Assembly (NCBI RefSeq): GCF_002846335.1
Contig: NZ_PJMQ01000001.1
Location: 1,612,001 to 1,676,000 of the forward strand
From: Janthinobacterium sp. 61
GTDB taxonomy: Bacteria; Pseudomonadota; Gammaproteobacteria; Burkholderiales; Burkholderiaceae_D
Direction: 5' to 3'
DNA: 64,000 bases
The position numbers and the translations under genes were made by a program. Shown piece by piece: positions 27,863 through 36,810 of the stretch (its first letter is position 1; every line of letters begins with the position of its first letter). The notes below the pieces were generated by a model that was not told the DNA's origin, searched no databases, and saw only the letters and a list, made by a program, of their open reading frames with translations.

Positions 27863-28297
27863 ATGATTTCTATCGAAGAGCGCTTTTCCGCCGCGCTCCA
27901 CAAGACGGCACGCGGCTGGCGCCATGCCATCGACCGGCGCCTGAAGGACCTGGATCTGGGGCAAGCGAGCTGGATGGCCATCGCCATGATCGCCAAGTCG
28001 CCGCAGCCGCCTTCGCAAAGCGAGCTGGCCCATCAGCTGGGCGTGGAAAACCCCACCATGGTGTCGATGCTGGACCGGCTCGTGAAATCGGGCTTCGTGC
28101 AGCGCCAGCCATCGGAAACGGACCGCAGGGTCAAGCTGGTGGTGCTGACGGAAGCAGGCATGCAGGTCTATGAAACCGTGCGCAAGGAAGCGGACGGTTT
28201 CCGCAAGGAGTTGTTGCAGGGAATTGATCCCGATCAACTGCGGGCCGCCACCGAACTGCTCGAAGCGCTGCAAGCGGCGACGGAGAAGTCTGTATGA
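27863..28297 (+). CDS. MarR-family transcriptional regulator
   Basis: A 144-residue winged-helix regulator: QSELAHQLGVENPTMVSMLD is the recognition region and DRRVKLVVLTEAG the wing, with dimerising helices at both ends. MarR proteins repress efflux operons until a phenolic or drug ligand binds. It precedes the efflux genes with a 4-base overlap, so it almost certainly controls them. Confidence 0.92.
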   Translation: MISIEERFSAALHKTARGWRHAIDRRLKDLDLGQASWMAIAMIAKSPQPPSQSELAHQLGVENPTMVSMLDRLVKSGFVQRQPSETDRRVKLVVLTEAGMQVYETVRKEADGFRKELLQGIDPDQLRAATELLEALQAATEKSV

Positions 28298-29868
28298 GTT
28301 CGGCCACTGCCAGCGCCACGCCGGCGCTGCCCGCTGCACAGGACCCCACCCTGAACCGGCGCATGATCACGATGTCGATCATGCTCGCCACCATCATCCA
28401 GGCGCTAGACGGTACCATCGCCAACGTCGCCCTTCCCCACATGCAGGGCAGCCTTTCCGCCTCGCAAGACCAGATCACCTGGGTGCTGACCTCTTTTATC
28501 GTTGCCGCCGCCATCGCCACGCCCCTGACGGGCTGGCTGTGCGACCGCTACGGACAGAAGAACACCTTTCTCGTCTCCGTGGCCGGCTTTACGCTCGCTT
28601 CCGTGCTGTGCGGCCTGTCCGGCACCCTCTCCGAGATCGTCGCCGCGCGCCTGCTGCAGGGCGTGTTCGGCGCGGCGCTGGTGCCGCTGTCGCAGGCGGT
28701 CTTGCTCGACATCAATCCGCGCGAAAAGCACGGCTCGGCCATGGCCATCTGGGGCATGGGCGTGATGATCGGCCCCATCCTGGGACCGACGCTGGGCGGC
28801 TGGCTGACGGACAGCTACAGCTGGCGCTGGGTCTTCTTCATCAACATCCCCATCGGCGCCATGGCCTTCTACGGCATCTGGCGCTACATCCGCAAGGACC
28901 CACCGAAGGGCCGCATGCATTTCGACATGTTCGGCTTTGCCACCTTGAGCCTGTCGATCGGGGCACTGCAGATGCTGCTGGACCGGGGCGAGCAGAACGA
29001 CTGGTTTTCTTCCACGGAAACGTGGATCGAAGCCATCGTGCTGGCCATGAGCTTGTGTTACTTCATTGCCCACACGGCCTTGCGCCCGGCCGGCAAGTCC
29101 TTCCTCGACTACCGGCTGTTGAAAAACTCGAACTATGTGAGCGGCCTGCTGTTCATCTTCATCGTCGGCATGGTGCTGTTCGCCACCCGTGCGCTGACGC
29201 CATCGATGCTGCAAGGCTTGATGAATTACCCGGCGGCGATTGCCGGCATGGTGACGGCGCCCAGCGGGCTGGGCACGATGCTGGCGATGCTGATCGTCGG
29301 CAAGCTGACGGGCAAGATCGATACGCGCATCCTGCTGGGCGTGGGCTTTTCGATTACGGCGTTTTCGCTGTGGCAGATGGCCAACTTCACGCTGGACCTG
29401 GTGCCCAAGACCGTCGTGTGGAGCGGCATCATCCAGGGCATAGGCCTGGGCCTCGTGTTCGTGCCCCTGAGCGCAGCCACGTTTGCCACGCTATCGCCCG
29501 AGATGCGGGCGGAGGGCACGGCGATATACAGCCTGGTGCGCAATATCGGCAGCAGCATCGGCATCGCCCTCGTGCAAACCTTGTTGGTGCGCAATACGCA
29601 GATCGCCCATGCGTCCCTGACGGAACACATCACTATCGCCAACCCGGCCCTGCACGACCCCGGCATTGCCCAGGTGTTCGACCTGGGCAGCAGCACTAGC
29701 ATGGCGGCCCTGAATGGCGAAATCACGCGGCAAGCGTCGATGATCGCCTACCTTGACGACTTCTGGCTGATGATGTGGCTGACTATCCTCGTGCTGCCGC
29801 TCTTGCTCCTGATCAAACCACCGAAAAAGAATGCGCCAGTCGTGGTCGACCACGCGGCCATGGAATAA
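28294..29868 (+). CDS. emrB: EmrB/QacA-type drug:H+ antiporter (DHA2, 14 helices)
   Basis: A 524-residue MFS pump of the DHA2 family with fourteen predicted helices. Markers are LDGTIANVALPHMQ in helix 1, WVLTSFIVAAAIATPLTGWL, the 2-3 loop DRYGQKN, and motif C GMGVMIGPILGPTLGG in helix 5. It exports hydrophobic compounds using the proton gradient and works with the adaptor and outer-membrane channel encoded downstream. It ends 5 bases before the channel gene. Confidence 0.92.
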   Translation: MSSATASATPALPAAQDPTLNRRMITMSIMLATIIQALDGTIANVALPHMQGSLSASQDQITWVLTSFIVAAAIATPLTGWLCDRYGQKNTFLVSVAGFTLASVLCGLSGTLSEIVAARLLQGVFGAALVPLSQAVLLDINPREKHGSAMAIWGMGVMIGPILGPTLGGWLTDSYSWRWVFFINIPIGAMAFYGIWRYIRKDPPKGRMHFDMFGFATLSLSIGALQMLLDRGEQNDWFSSTETWIEAIVLAMSLCYFIAHTALRPAGKSFLDYRLLKNSNYVSGLLFIFIVGMVLFATRALTPSMLQGLMNYPAAIAGMVTAPSGLGTMLAMLIVGKLTGKIDTRILLGVGFSITAFSLWQMANFTLDLVPKTVVWSGIIQGIGLGLVFVPLSAATFATLSPEMRAEGTAIYSLVRNIGSSIGIALVQTLLVRNTQIAHASLTEHITIANPALHDPGIAQVFDLGSSTSMAALNGEITRQASMIAYLDDFWLMMWLTILVLPLLLLIKPPKKNAPVVVDHAAME

Positions 29869-29873
29869 ACCTC

Positions 29874-31331
29874 ATGCCCACACCGATGAAACTCTCCCTC
29901 TCCCTGAGCGTATTGGCCCTCAGCGTATCGCTGGCCCTGGCCGGCTGCGCCAGCATCCCGCCCGACACGCAACAGCTGCCGCAACAAGACCTGGCCAAAG
30001 TGCAATTGGCGGCCGACATCCACCTTGCCAGCGAAGGCTGGCCCGCCGCCCAGTGGTGGCGCCAGTTCCAGGACGAGCAGCTGAACCAACTGATTGAAAA
30101 CGCCCTGTCCGCCAGCCCCAGCCTGGAGGTGGCGAATGCCCGCATCGGCTCGGCCCTGTCCGCATTCGATGCGCAACATGCGCAGCGTGGCCCCAGCATA
30201 GATGCCAGCGCGAACGCCAACCGCCAGCGCTATTCGGGCAATGGCCTGATGCCCGCCCCCATCGGCGGCAATTACTACAACGAGGTGACGGTGGGCGTGC
30301 AAGCCCATTACGACCTCGACTGGTGGGGCAAGCACAAGGCGCAGATCGCCGCCAGCCTGGGCGAAGTCAACGCGCGCCGCGCCGAATACGCGATGGCGGA
30401 ACAGATGCTGGCGGCCGAGATCGCCCGCCACTACTTCAGCATGCAAAATGGCTGGGCGCGCATGGACAACCTGCATGCGCTGGTCCAACTGCAGCAGCAA
30501 CTGGTCGTAGACAAGGAAAAGCGCATCGCCAACGGCCTGGGCGTCAGCGATGACCATTTGTCCGCGCAAACACGCTTGAGCTTGCTGCAACAGCAAATCG
30601 CCCTGTTGGAAACACAGATCGTCACGGAACGGGAAGCCTTGCGCGCCCTGCTCGGCGCCGACAGCACGGCGCTGACCAGCCTGCAGCCGAAGCAGGCACA
30701 GGCGCTGCCGCATGCCCTGCCCGGCAAGCTGGGCATGGAATTGCTGGCGCGCCGACCCGACTTGCAGGCGGCGCGCTGGAGAGTACAGGCGGCCATGAGC
30801 AAGATCGAAGCGGCACAGGCGTCGTTCTACCCCGATATCGACCTGGGTGCATCGTTCGGCCTGGATGCCATCAAGCTGGGCAAGCTGCTGCAGTCGGGTA
30901 GCCGCACCCTGTTCATCGGCCCAGCTTTGTCGCTGCCCCTGTTCGACAGTGGCCGCCTGCAGGCGCAGCTCGGTGGCGCGCGCAGCGAACGCAAGGAACT
31001 GATCGCCGATTACAACCAGAACGTCTTCAATGTGGTGCGCGACGTGGCGCAGGCCGGTGCCAAGGTACAGGGCGTGGAAAACCAGCTGCGCCTGCAGCAG
31101 GAAAACCTGCGCGCCAGCGTAGCGCAGTTGCGCAATGCCAATGCCCGGCTGAAACAGGGATTGGCCGATCGCGCCACGCAACTGAATGCGGAAATGACCG
31201 TGCGCGGCCAGGTGGACCTGGGCATGCAGCTGCAAAACCAGCGCCAGGACGCAGAAATCAGCCTGACCGTGGCGCTGGGCGGCGGCTACCGGGGCAGCAG
31301 CGACTTTGCCACCACGACGACTAAACAATAA
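29874..31331 (+). CDS. outer-membrane efflux lipoprotein (NodT/OprM family)
   Basis: A 485-residue TolC-like channel protein: signal peptide with lipobox LALAGC, then the family start WPAAQWWRQFQDEQLNQLIE and the repeated long helices of the outer-membrane factor fold (SPSLEVANARI; LARRPDLQAARWRVQAA near residue 300). It forms the outer-membrane exit duct for the pump. Start 29874 has no strong ribosome site; an in-frame ATG at 29886 is equally possible, and both keep the signal peptide. Confidence 0.9.
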   Translation: MPTPMKLSLSLSVLALSVSLALAGCASIPPDTQQLPQQDLAKVQLAADIHLASEGWPAAQWWRQFQDEQLNQLIENALSASPSLEVANARIGSALSAFDAQHAQRGPSIDASANANRQRYSGNGLMPAPIGGNYYNEVTVGVQAHYDLDWWGKHKAQIAASLGEVNARRAEYAMAEQMLAAEIARHYFSMQNGWARMDNLHALVQLQQQLVVDKEKRIANGLGVSDDHLSAQTRLSLLQQQIALLETQIVTEREALRALLGADSTALTSLQPKQAQALPHALPGKLGMELLARRPDLQAARWRVQAAMSKIEAAQASFYPDIDLGASFGLDAIKLGKLLQSGSRTLFIGPALSLPLFDSGRLQAQLGGARSERKELIADYNQNVFNVVRDVAQAGAKVQGVENQLRLQQENLRASVAQLRNANARLKQGLADRATQLNAEMTVRGQVDLGMQLQNQRQDAEISLTVALGGGYRGSSDFATTTTKQ

Positions 31332-31352
31332 CAATCGACTACGGAACACATC

Positions 31353-32522
31353 ATGAGCAGCGATACCACAGCAAGCACCACCCCCACCGAACAGCCGGGC
31401 AAGCGCAAGGCCGTCCTCATCGCCATCACGGCCGCCTTTGTCGTGGCTGGCGCAGCCTGGGCTGTCTACTATCAGCTGGTGCTGGCCAAGGAGGAAGTCA
31501 CGGACAACGCCTACGTGGGCGGCAATATGGTCACCCTGTCCGCGCAAGTGACGGGCAATGTCGATGCCATCCGCGCCGACGAGACGCAGATGGTGACGGC
31601 GGGCGCGCCCCTGATCACCCTGAACGCCATCGATGCGAACCTGGCCCTGAGCCAGGCCGAGGCGCGATTGGCTAATGTCGTGCGCCAGGAGCGCGAGCGC
31701 TATGCGAACGTGGCGCAGTACGACGCCGTTATCGAGCAGCGCCGCCTGGCGCTAGCCACGGCCCGGGGCAACCTGGCGCGCCGCGCGCCGCTGGCGGCGG
31801 ACAACACGATCTCGGGCGAAGACCTGGCCCATGCGAAGCAGGCCGTCGATGATGCAAAAGCCGCCTTGACGGTGGCACAGCGCCAGGCCGAGTCGGCCAA
31901 AGCGGGCGTGGCCGGCGTGCACCTGGCCAGCCATCCGGCCGTGCTGTCGGCCCGGGGCGACGTGCTGCAGGCGTGGCTGGCCGTGCGCCGCAACGCCGTG
32001 GTCGCGCCTGTCTCGGGCTATGTGGCCAAGCGCAGCGTGCAGCTGGGGTCGCACGTGACGCCGGGCACGCCGCTGATGTCCATCGTGCCGCTGGACCAGT
32101 TATGGGTCGATGCGAACTTCAAGGAATCCGAATTGCGCAATATCCGCGTGGGCCAGGCGGCGACCATCGAAACGGATTTGTATGGCAGCAAGGTGGTCTA
32201 CCACGGCAAGGTGCTGGGCATGTCGGCCGGCACGGGCAGCGCTTTTTCGCTGTTGCCGGCGCAAAACGCCACGGGCAACTGGATCAAGGTAGTGCAGCGT
32301 GTGCCCGTGCGCATCACCCTGGACCCGAAGGAGCTGGCCGCCCACCCGCTGCGCATCGGCCTGTCGACCACGGTGACGGTCGATACCAGCCATGGCGAAG
32401 GGGCGACCCTGGACCAGCCGATGGTGGCGTCCACCGTCTACACGACCAGGGCGCTGAGCCAGCCCGTGGACGAGGCGGAGAAAATGGCCGATGCCATCAT
32501 TGCGCAAAACTCGGCTAACTGA
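31353..32522 (+). CDS. emrA: EmrA/HlyD-family periplasmic adaptor
   Basis: A 389-residue membrane-fusion protein: one N-terminal helix (AVLIAITAAFVVAGAAWAVY), the lipoyl half EEVTDNAYVGGNMVTLSAQV, a coiled-coil hairpin (about 95-190), the second lipoyl half NAVVAPVSGYVAKRSVQLGS, and a beta-barrel domain with LWVDANFKES. It bridges the inner-membrane pump and outer-membrane channel. The gene ends 3 bases before the convergent EF-G gene, with no terminator between them. Confidence 0.92.
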   Translation: MSSDTTASTTPTEQPGKRKAVLIAITAAFVVAGAAWAVYYQLVLAKEEVTDNAYVGGNMVTLSAQVTGNVDAIRADETQMVTAGAPLITLNAIDANLALSQAEARLANVVRQERERYANVAQYDAVIEQRRLALATARGNLARRAPLAADNTISGEDLAHAKQAVDDAKAALTVAQRQAESAKAGVAGVHLASHPAVLSARGDVLQAWLAVRRNAVVAPVSGYVAKRSVQLGSHVTPGTPLMSIVPLDQLWVDANFKESELRNIRVGQAATIETDLYGSKVVYHGKVLGMSAGTGSAFSLLPAQNATGNWIKVVQRVPVRITLDPKELAAHPLRIGLSTTVTVDTSHGEGATLDQPMVASTVYTTRALSQPVDEAEKMADAIIAQNSAN

Positions 32523-32525
32523 CAC

Positions 32526-34634
32526 CTATTTCGCCTTCCCCGCCGCAGCCACCTGGTCCAATACATGCTTGGGCACGGCGGCATAGTGCTTGAATTCCAT
32601 GGTGTAGGTGGCGCGGCCCTGGGTCAGCGAACGCAGGGTGGTGGAATAGCCGAACATTTCCGCCAGCGGCACCAGGGCCTTGACAATACGCCCCGCGCCG
32701 CCGGGGATGTCGTCGACGCCCTGCACCATGCCGCGGCGGGCCGTCAGGTCGCCCATGACGTTGCCCATGAACTCTTCCGGCGTTTCCGCCTCCACCTGCA
32801 TCATCGGTTCCAGCAGCACGGGCGACGCTTTGCGCATGCCGTCCTTGAAGGCGATGGAGCCGGCCATGCGGAAGGCATTCTCATTCGAATCGACGTCGTG
32901 GTAGGAGCCGAAGGTCAAGGTAGCCTTCACGTCGACGACCGGATAGCCGGCCAGCACGCCGGCCTTTAACGTTTCGGCGATGCCCTTGTCGACGGCGGGG
33001 ATGAATTCGCGCGGCACCACACCGCCCTTGATGGCGTCGACGAACTGGTAGCCCGTGCCAGGCGGCAAAGGTTCAAGTTTCAGCACCACGTGGCCGTACT
33101 GGCCCCGTCCGCCTGACTGCTTGACGAACTTGCCCTCGATATCTTCCACCGTGCGCGTAATGGTTTCCCGGTATGCCACCTGCGGCTTGCCGACATTGGC
33201 TTCCACGCCGAATTCGCGCCGCATGCGGTCGACTAAAATTTCCAGGTGCAATTCGCCCATGCCCGACATGATGGTCTGGCCGGATTCCTCGTCCGTGTGC
33301 ACCTTGAACGACGGATCTTCCTGCGCCAGGCGGTTCAGGGCGATGCCCATCTTTTCCTGGTCAGGCTTGGTCTTTGGTTCGACCGCCTGGGAAATCACGG
33401 GTTCCGGAAAAATCATCTTCTCCAGGACGATGATATGGTCGATGGCGCACAGGGTGTCGCCCGTAGTGACAGCTTTCAGCCCCACGGCGGCGGCGATGTC
33501 GCCCGCATACACTTCCTTGATTTCCTTGCGTTCGTTCGCATGCATCTGCAAGATGCGCCCCAGGCGCTCGCGCGCGCTCTTGGTGGGGTTGTAGACCATA
33601 TCGCCGGAGTTCACCACGCCCGAATACACGCGGAAGAACGTCAACTGCCCCACGAAGGGGTCTGTCATGATTTTAAAGGCGAGCGCGGCAAAGTGCTCCT
33701 CATCCGTCGGGTGGCGCTCCACTTCGTTGTCGTGCTCGTCGTGGCCCATGATGGGCGGCACTTCCATGGGCGACGGCAGGTATTCGATGACGGCATCGAG
33801 CATCGCCTGCACGCCCTTGTTCTTGAAGGCGCTGCCGCACAGCATGGGCACGATTTCGTTGCGGATGGTGCGCGCGCGCAAGGCTTGCTTGAGTTCGGCT
33901 TCCGTAAACGTGTCGCCATTCAGATAGCGTTCCGTCATGTCGAGGCTGGCCTCGGCCGCGTGTTCGACCATGTGCTCGTGCCACTCCTGCGCCTGCGCCA
34001 GCAGCTCGGCGGGAATCTCGCCATAGCTGAACTGCACGCCCTGGCTGGCCTCGTCCCAGGTGATGGCGCGCATTTTCAGCAGGTCGATCACGCCCGTGAA
34101 ATGGTCTTCGGCGCCGATGGGCAGCTGGATGGGCACGGCCACGCCTTTCAGGCGCTCGGCAATCTGCTTGCGCACGCGCAAGAAATCCGCGCCCACCCGG
34201 TCCATCTTGTTGATGAAGGCGATGCGCGGCACATGGTATTTGTTGGCTTGCCGCCACACGGTCTCGGACTGGGGCTGCACGCCGCCGACGGCGTCGTAGA
34301 CCATCACGGCGCCGTCGAGCACGCGCATCGAGCGTTCCACTTCAATCGTGAAATCCACGTGGCCCGGTGTGTCGATGATGTTGATGCGGTGTTCGGGGAA
34401 GTTGCCGGCCATGCCTTTCCAGAAGGCCGTGGTAGCGGCCGAGGTAATGGTGATGCCCCGTTCCTGCTCCTGCTCCATCCAGTCCATGGTGGCGGCGCCA
34501 TTGTGCACTTCGCCGATCTTGTGGTTGACCCCCGTATAAAACAGGATGCGCTCGGTGGTGGTGGTCTTGCCGGCGTCGATATGGGCGCTGATGCCGATGT
34601 TGCGGTAGCGCTCGATAGGTGTCTTGCGGGTCAT
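32526..34634 (-). CDS. fusA: elongation factor G, stand-alone copy
   Basis: A 702-residue translocase of normal EF-G length. The GTPase motifs are intact: [16 protein letters not shown] (P-loop), RGITI (switch), [12 protein letters not shown] and the later GSAFKNKG. Domains II-V follow, ending in [15 protein letters not shown] drives tRNA-mRNA translocation on the ribosome. It is not next to rpsL, rpsG or tuf, so it is a second or relocated copy of the str-operon gene. ATG 34634 gives the usual N-terminus; the long upstream extension of the frame is not protein-like. Confidence 0.93.
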   Translation of the reverse strand: MTRKTPIERYRNIGISAHIDAGKTTTTERILFYTGVNHKIGEVHNGAATMDWMEQEQERGITITSAATTAFWKGMAGNFPEHRINIIDTPGHVDFTIEVERSMRVLDGAVMVYDAVGGVQPQSETVWRQANKYHVPRIAFINKMDRVGADFLRVRKQIAERLKGVAVPIQLPIGAEDHFTGVIDLLKMRAITWDEASQGVQFSYGEIPAELLAQAQEWHEHMVEHAAEASLDMTERYLNGDTFTEAELKQALRARTIRNEIVPMLCGSAFKNKGVQAMLDAVIEYLPSPMEVPPIMGHDEHDNEVERHPTDEEHFAALAFKIMTDPFVGQLTFFRVYSGVVNSGDMVYNPTKSARERLGRILQMHANERKEIKEVYAGDIAAAVGLKAVTTGDTLCAIDHIIVLEKMIFPEPVISQAVEPKTKPDQEKMGIALNRLAQEDPSFKVHTDEESGQTIMSGMGELHLEILVDRMRREFGVEANVGKPQVAYRETITRTVEDIEGKFVKQSGGRGQYGHVVLKLEPLPPGTGYQFVDAIKGGVVPREFIPAVDKGIAETLKAGVLAGYPVVDVKATLTFGSYHDVDSNENAFRMAGSIAFKDGMRKASPVLLEPMMQVEAETPEEFMGNVMGDLTARRGMVQGVDDIPGGAGRIVKALVPLAEMFGYSTTLRSLTQGRATYTMEFKHYAAVPKHVLDQVAAAGKAK

Positions 34635-34921
34635 CACAATCTCCATGGCTAGCCCCGGCACGACTGTGTTTGCGCCGGTTTTCCAGTGTAGCAGACATCG
34701 ATTTGCAGGGCGGCCCGCAACCATTTTTTGGCGTGCGTACAACACTAACACACACGCGCACGCGCGTTGTACAGGACAAACAGGAGATTCCGCTATACTT
34801 TCAACTTTATTAATCCAACAAAGATTAATCAAAATCAAGACGCACGGTGATACATCGTGCAAGGCGACGCCGCTGGCATGCCAGCTCAGGTGCGCACCGA
34901 ATGACATGCCCTACTCAGCCT

Positions 34922-36040
34922 ATGACTATCCGACTAAGAAAAATAATCCTCTCCTCCCTGCTGGCGTCGCCAGCGCTGGCCATGGCCGGCGAACTGGAAC
35001 AGCAAATGCAGCGTTGCGCCGTGCTTGGTGACGCCAGCGCCCGCCTGGGCTGCTTCGACACCTTGGCCAAGGCGGCGGAAAAGGCCACCATTGCCGCCGG
35101 CGGTGATCCCGCCATCGCGGCCGTCACCCTGGCTGCCGCTGCCGAGGTCGCCCCGTTCACGCCCGTCAGCCCGCCTGGCGTAGCCACGCCGGACGCCGTC
35201 AACGCCGCCATTCCCGCCATCGCGCAAGCTGGCGCGGCGCCGCCGGAAGCGCCGATTTCGCGCACGCAGCAATCCTGGGAGCTCAATGACGCGTCGAAGC
35301 GCGGCCTGTTCAACTTCAGCCCGCACCGCGACACCTATCTGCTGCTGGCCAATTACAGCGATGCATCCAACGACGAACCATTCCAGGATTTCACGCCAGG
35401 CGGCGTCAAGAGCCAGCACGTGGAATTGACCTTCCAGCTGAGTTTCAAGATGAAGCTGCTGGAAGACATAGCTGGCACGCCCATCGACATGTGGTTCGGC
35501 TACACGCAGCAAAGTTTCTGGCAAGCGTATAACCGCAAGGCATCAAGCCCCTTCCGCGAGACCAATTACCAGCCGGAACTGATGCTGATCTTGCCGATCA
35601 ACAAGAATTTCGCGGGACTGGAATTCAATTACCTGAACTTCGGCCTGGTGCACCAGTCGAATGGCCAGACCTCGACCCTGTCGCGCAGCTGGAACCGCGT
35701 GTATGCCGAGCTGGGCGTGGAAAAAGACAACCTGGCCGTCACGACGCGCGTCTGGCACCGCCTCGACAATGGCAAGACCGACAATGACAATATCGACATT
35801 ACCGATTACATGGGGCATGGCGACTTGCGCGTGAGCTACCGCAACAAGGGCCATGAGTATGCCGTGACGGCCCGCCGCAATTTCAGCAAGAAGCATGGCT
35901 CCATGCAGGCCAGCTGGGCTTTCCCATTGAAAGCCAACCTGAAAGGCTATCTGCAACTGTTCTCCGGCTATGGCCAGAGCTTGATCGACTACAACTATTC
36001 GCAGAAATCGATCGGCGCCGGTTTCATGGTCGACCTGTAA
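34922..36040 (+). CDS. pldA: outer-membrane phospholipase A1
   Basis: A 372-residue OMPLA. The signal peptide (MTIRLRKIILSSLLASPALA) is followed by about 105 residues absent from E. coli PldA: a Cys-containing helical piece (RCAVLGDASARLGCFD) and an Ala/Pro-rich linker. The barrel has the catalytic triad His244 and Ser246 in HQSNGQ and Asn258 in WNRVY, with the same spacing as in the E. coli enzyme. It hydrolyses outer-membrane phospholipids when asymmetry is lost. In-frame ATGs also exist at 34901; 34922 is preferred for the signal peptide. The 287 bases upstream hold the divergent promoters with EF-G. Confidence 0.9.
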   Translation: MTIRLRKIILSSLLASPALAMAGELEQQMQRCAVLGDASARLGCFDTLAKAAEKATIAAGGDPAIAAVTLAAAAEVAPFTPVSPPGVATPDAVNAAIPAIAQAGAAPPEAPISRTQQSWELNDASKRGLFNFSPHRDTYLLLANYSDASNDEPFQDFTPGGVKSQHVELTFQLSFKMKLLEDIAGTPIDMWFGYTQQSFWQAYNRKASSPFRETNYQPELMLILPINKNFAGLEFNYLNFGLVHQSNGQTSTLSRSWNRVYAELGVEKDNLAVTTRVWHRLDNGKTDNDNIDITDYMGHGDLRVSYRNKGHEYAVTARRNFSKKHGSMQASWAFPLKANLKGYLQLFSGYGQSLIDYNYSQKSIGAGFMVDL

Positions 36041-36058
36041 GCAAGACAGTGATACAAA

Positions 36059-36088
36059 CAAAAATGGCGCCGAGGGCGCCATTTTTTA
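36059..36088. terminator. rho-independent terminator, probably bidirectional
   Basis: A perfect 8-bp stem ATGGCGCC / GGCGCCAT with a GAG loop, A run before and T run after. It lies between pldA and the convergent small membrane gene and can serve both. Confidence 0.85.
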
Positions 36089-36101
36089 TGGGAAATTCAG
36101 T

Positions 36102-36299
36102 TTAGTGCCGCCCGCCGCCCAGCACGCGGGCCGGCAGCATGACGATGGCGCGCAGCAATTCGAACACGCCTTCCACGCCGATGCCGATCAGGCGCAATGG
36201 CAGCAACAGCAGCCATGCCAGCGGATACAGCACGAGTGCCAGCAAGGCCAAGGGCCAGCACACCAGCAAGAGCAGCAGCCACAGCACAAATCCCAGCAT
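36102..36299 (-). CDS. small hydrophobic membrane protein
   Basis: A 65-residue protein starting MLGFVLWLLLLLVCWPLA with AGGGGAA upstream of the ATG. Two hydrophobic helices (about 2-20 and 22-42) lead into an amphipathic tail (GVEGVFELLRAIVMLPARV). No family is recognised. A longer frame reaches 36395 but lacks a ribosome site. Confidence 0.6.
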   Translation of the reverse strand: MLGFVLWLLLLLVCWPLALLALVLYPLAWLLLLPLRLIGIGVEGVFELLRAIVMLPARVLGGGRH

Positions 36300-36462
36300 C
36301 GCGTTCCCCTCGAATGAAATGTGCGGAGCAAGCCGTGCTTGCCCCGCTACCGTGACAGCACTATAGTAAAGCGCCGCCGGGACGGCAACGGCCATGCGAT
36401 GAACTGCAGGATGCGGGGATGGACTGAGTAAAAACAGGAATGAACGGTAGCTGGCGATGATC

Positions 36463-36711
36463 TTATTGGCCGACGCAAATCACTTTCGTGATGTACTCAT
36501 GCGCGTTCGGCTTCTTGCTGGTGGCCCATTTGATGGCCTGCTTGGCCTCGTCGATGGTCATGACGGTGGCTTTTTCCTTCGACTTGATGAAGGACACGCC
36601 TTCAAACACGCCTTCCTTGCTGCGCATTACCTTGGCAAACACGGGTGGCTTGGTCTCGCCATCGCTGATTTTGTTCTGTTGCACGAGGTAACGCTGATCG
36701 ATCTGTTCCAT
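36463..36711 (-). CDS. conserved-looking small soluble protein, function unknown
   Basis: An 82-residue basic protein (MEQIDQRYLVQQNKISDGET at the start, ITKVICVGQ at the end), with no signal peptide or membrane segment. The 163 bases to the upstream membrane gene are featureless. I recognise no domain; its composition matches real coding sequence, and it stands alone. Confidence 0.55.
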   Translation of the reverse strand: MEQIDQRYLVQQNKISDGETKPPVFAKVMRSKEGVFEGVSFIKSKEKATVMTIDEAKQAIKWATSKKPNAHEYITKVICVGQ

Positions 36712-36810
36712 GATAATAAAGCTGTCCAGTGGTAAAGGACGAAATATACCCTGAATGGACAAACGCCGCAGGACGAAATGCCTGCGGCCTTGCCTTTAAA
36801 TTAATGCAAA

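Noticed and set aside
29748..31547. A 599-codon minus-strand frame opposite the efflux channel gene
   Set aside because: It lies antisense to a well-supported outer-membrane factor gene and shows only shadow composition.
33246..34652. A 468-codon plus-strand frame opposite the EF-G gene
   Set aside because: EF-G on the minus strand has every expected motif; the opposite frame has none.
34767..34799. TTGTAC and TATACT as a promoter for pldA
   Set aside because: The gap between them is 21 bases, too long for sigma-70, and the alternative -35 gives too short a gap; no promoter is claimed.
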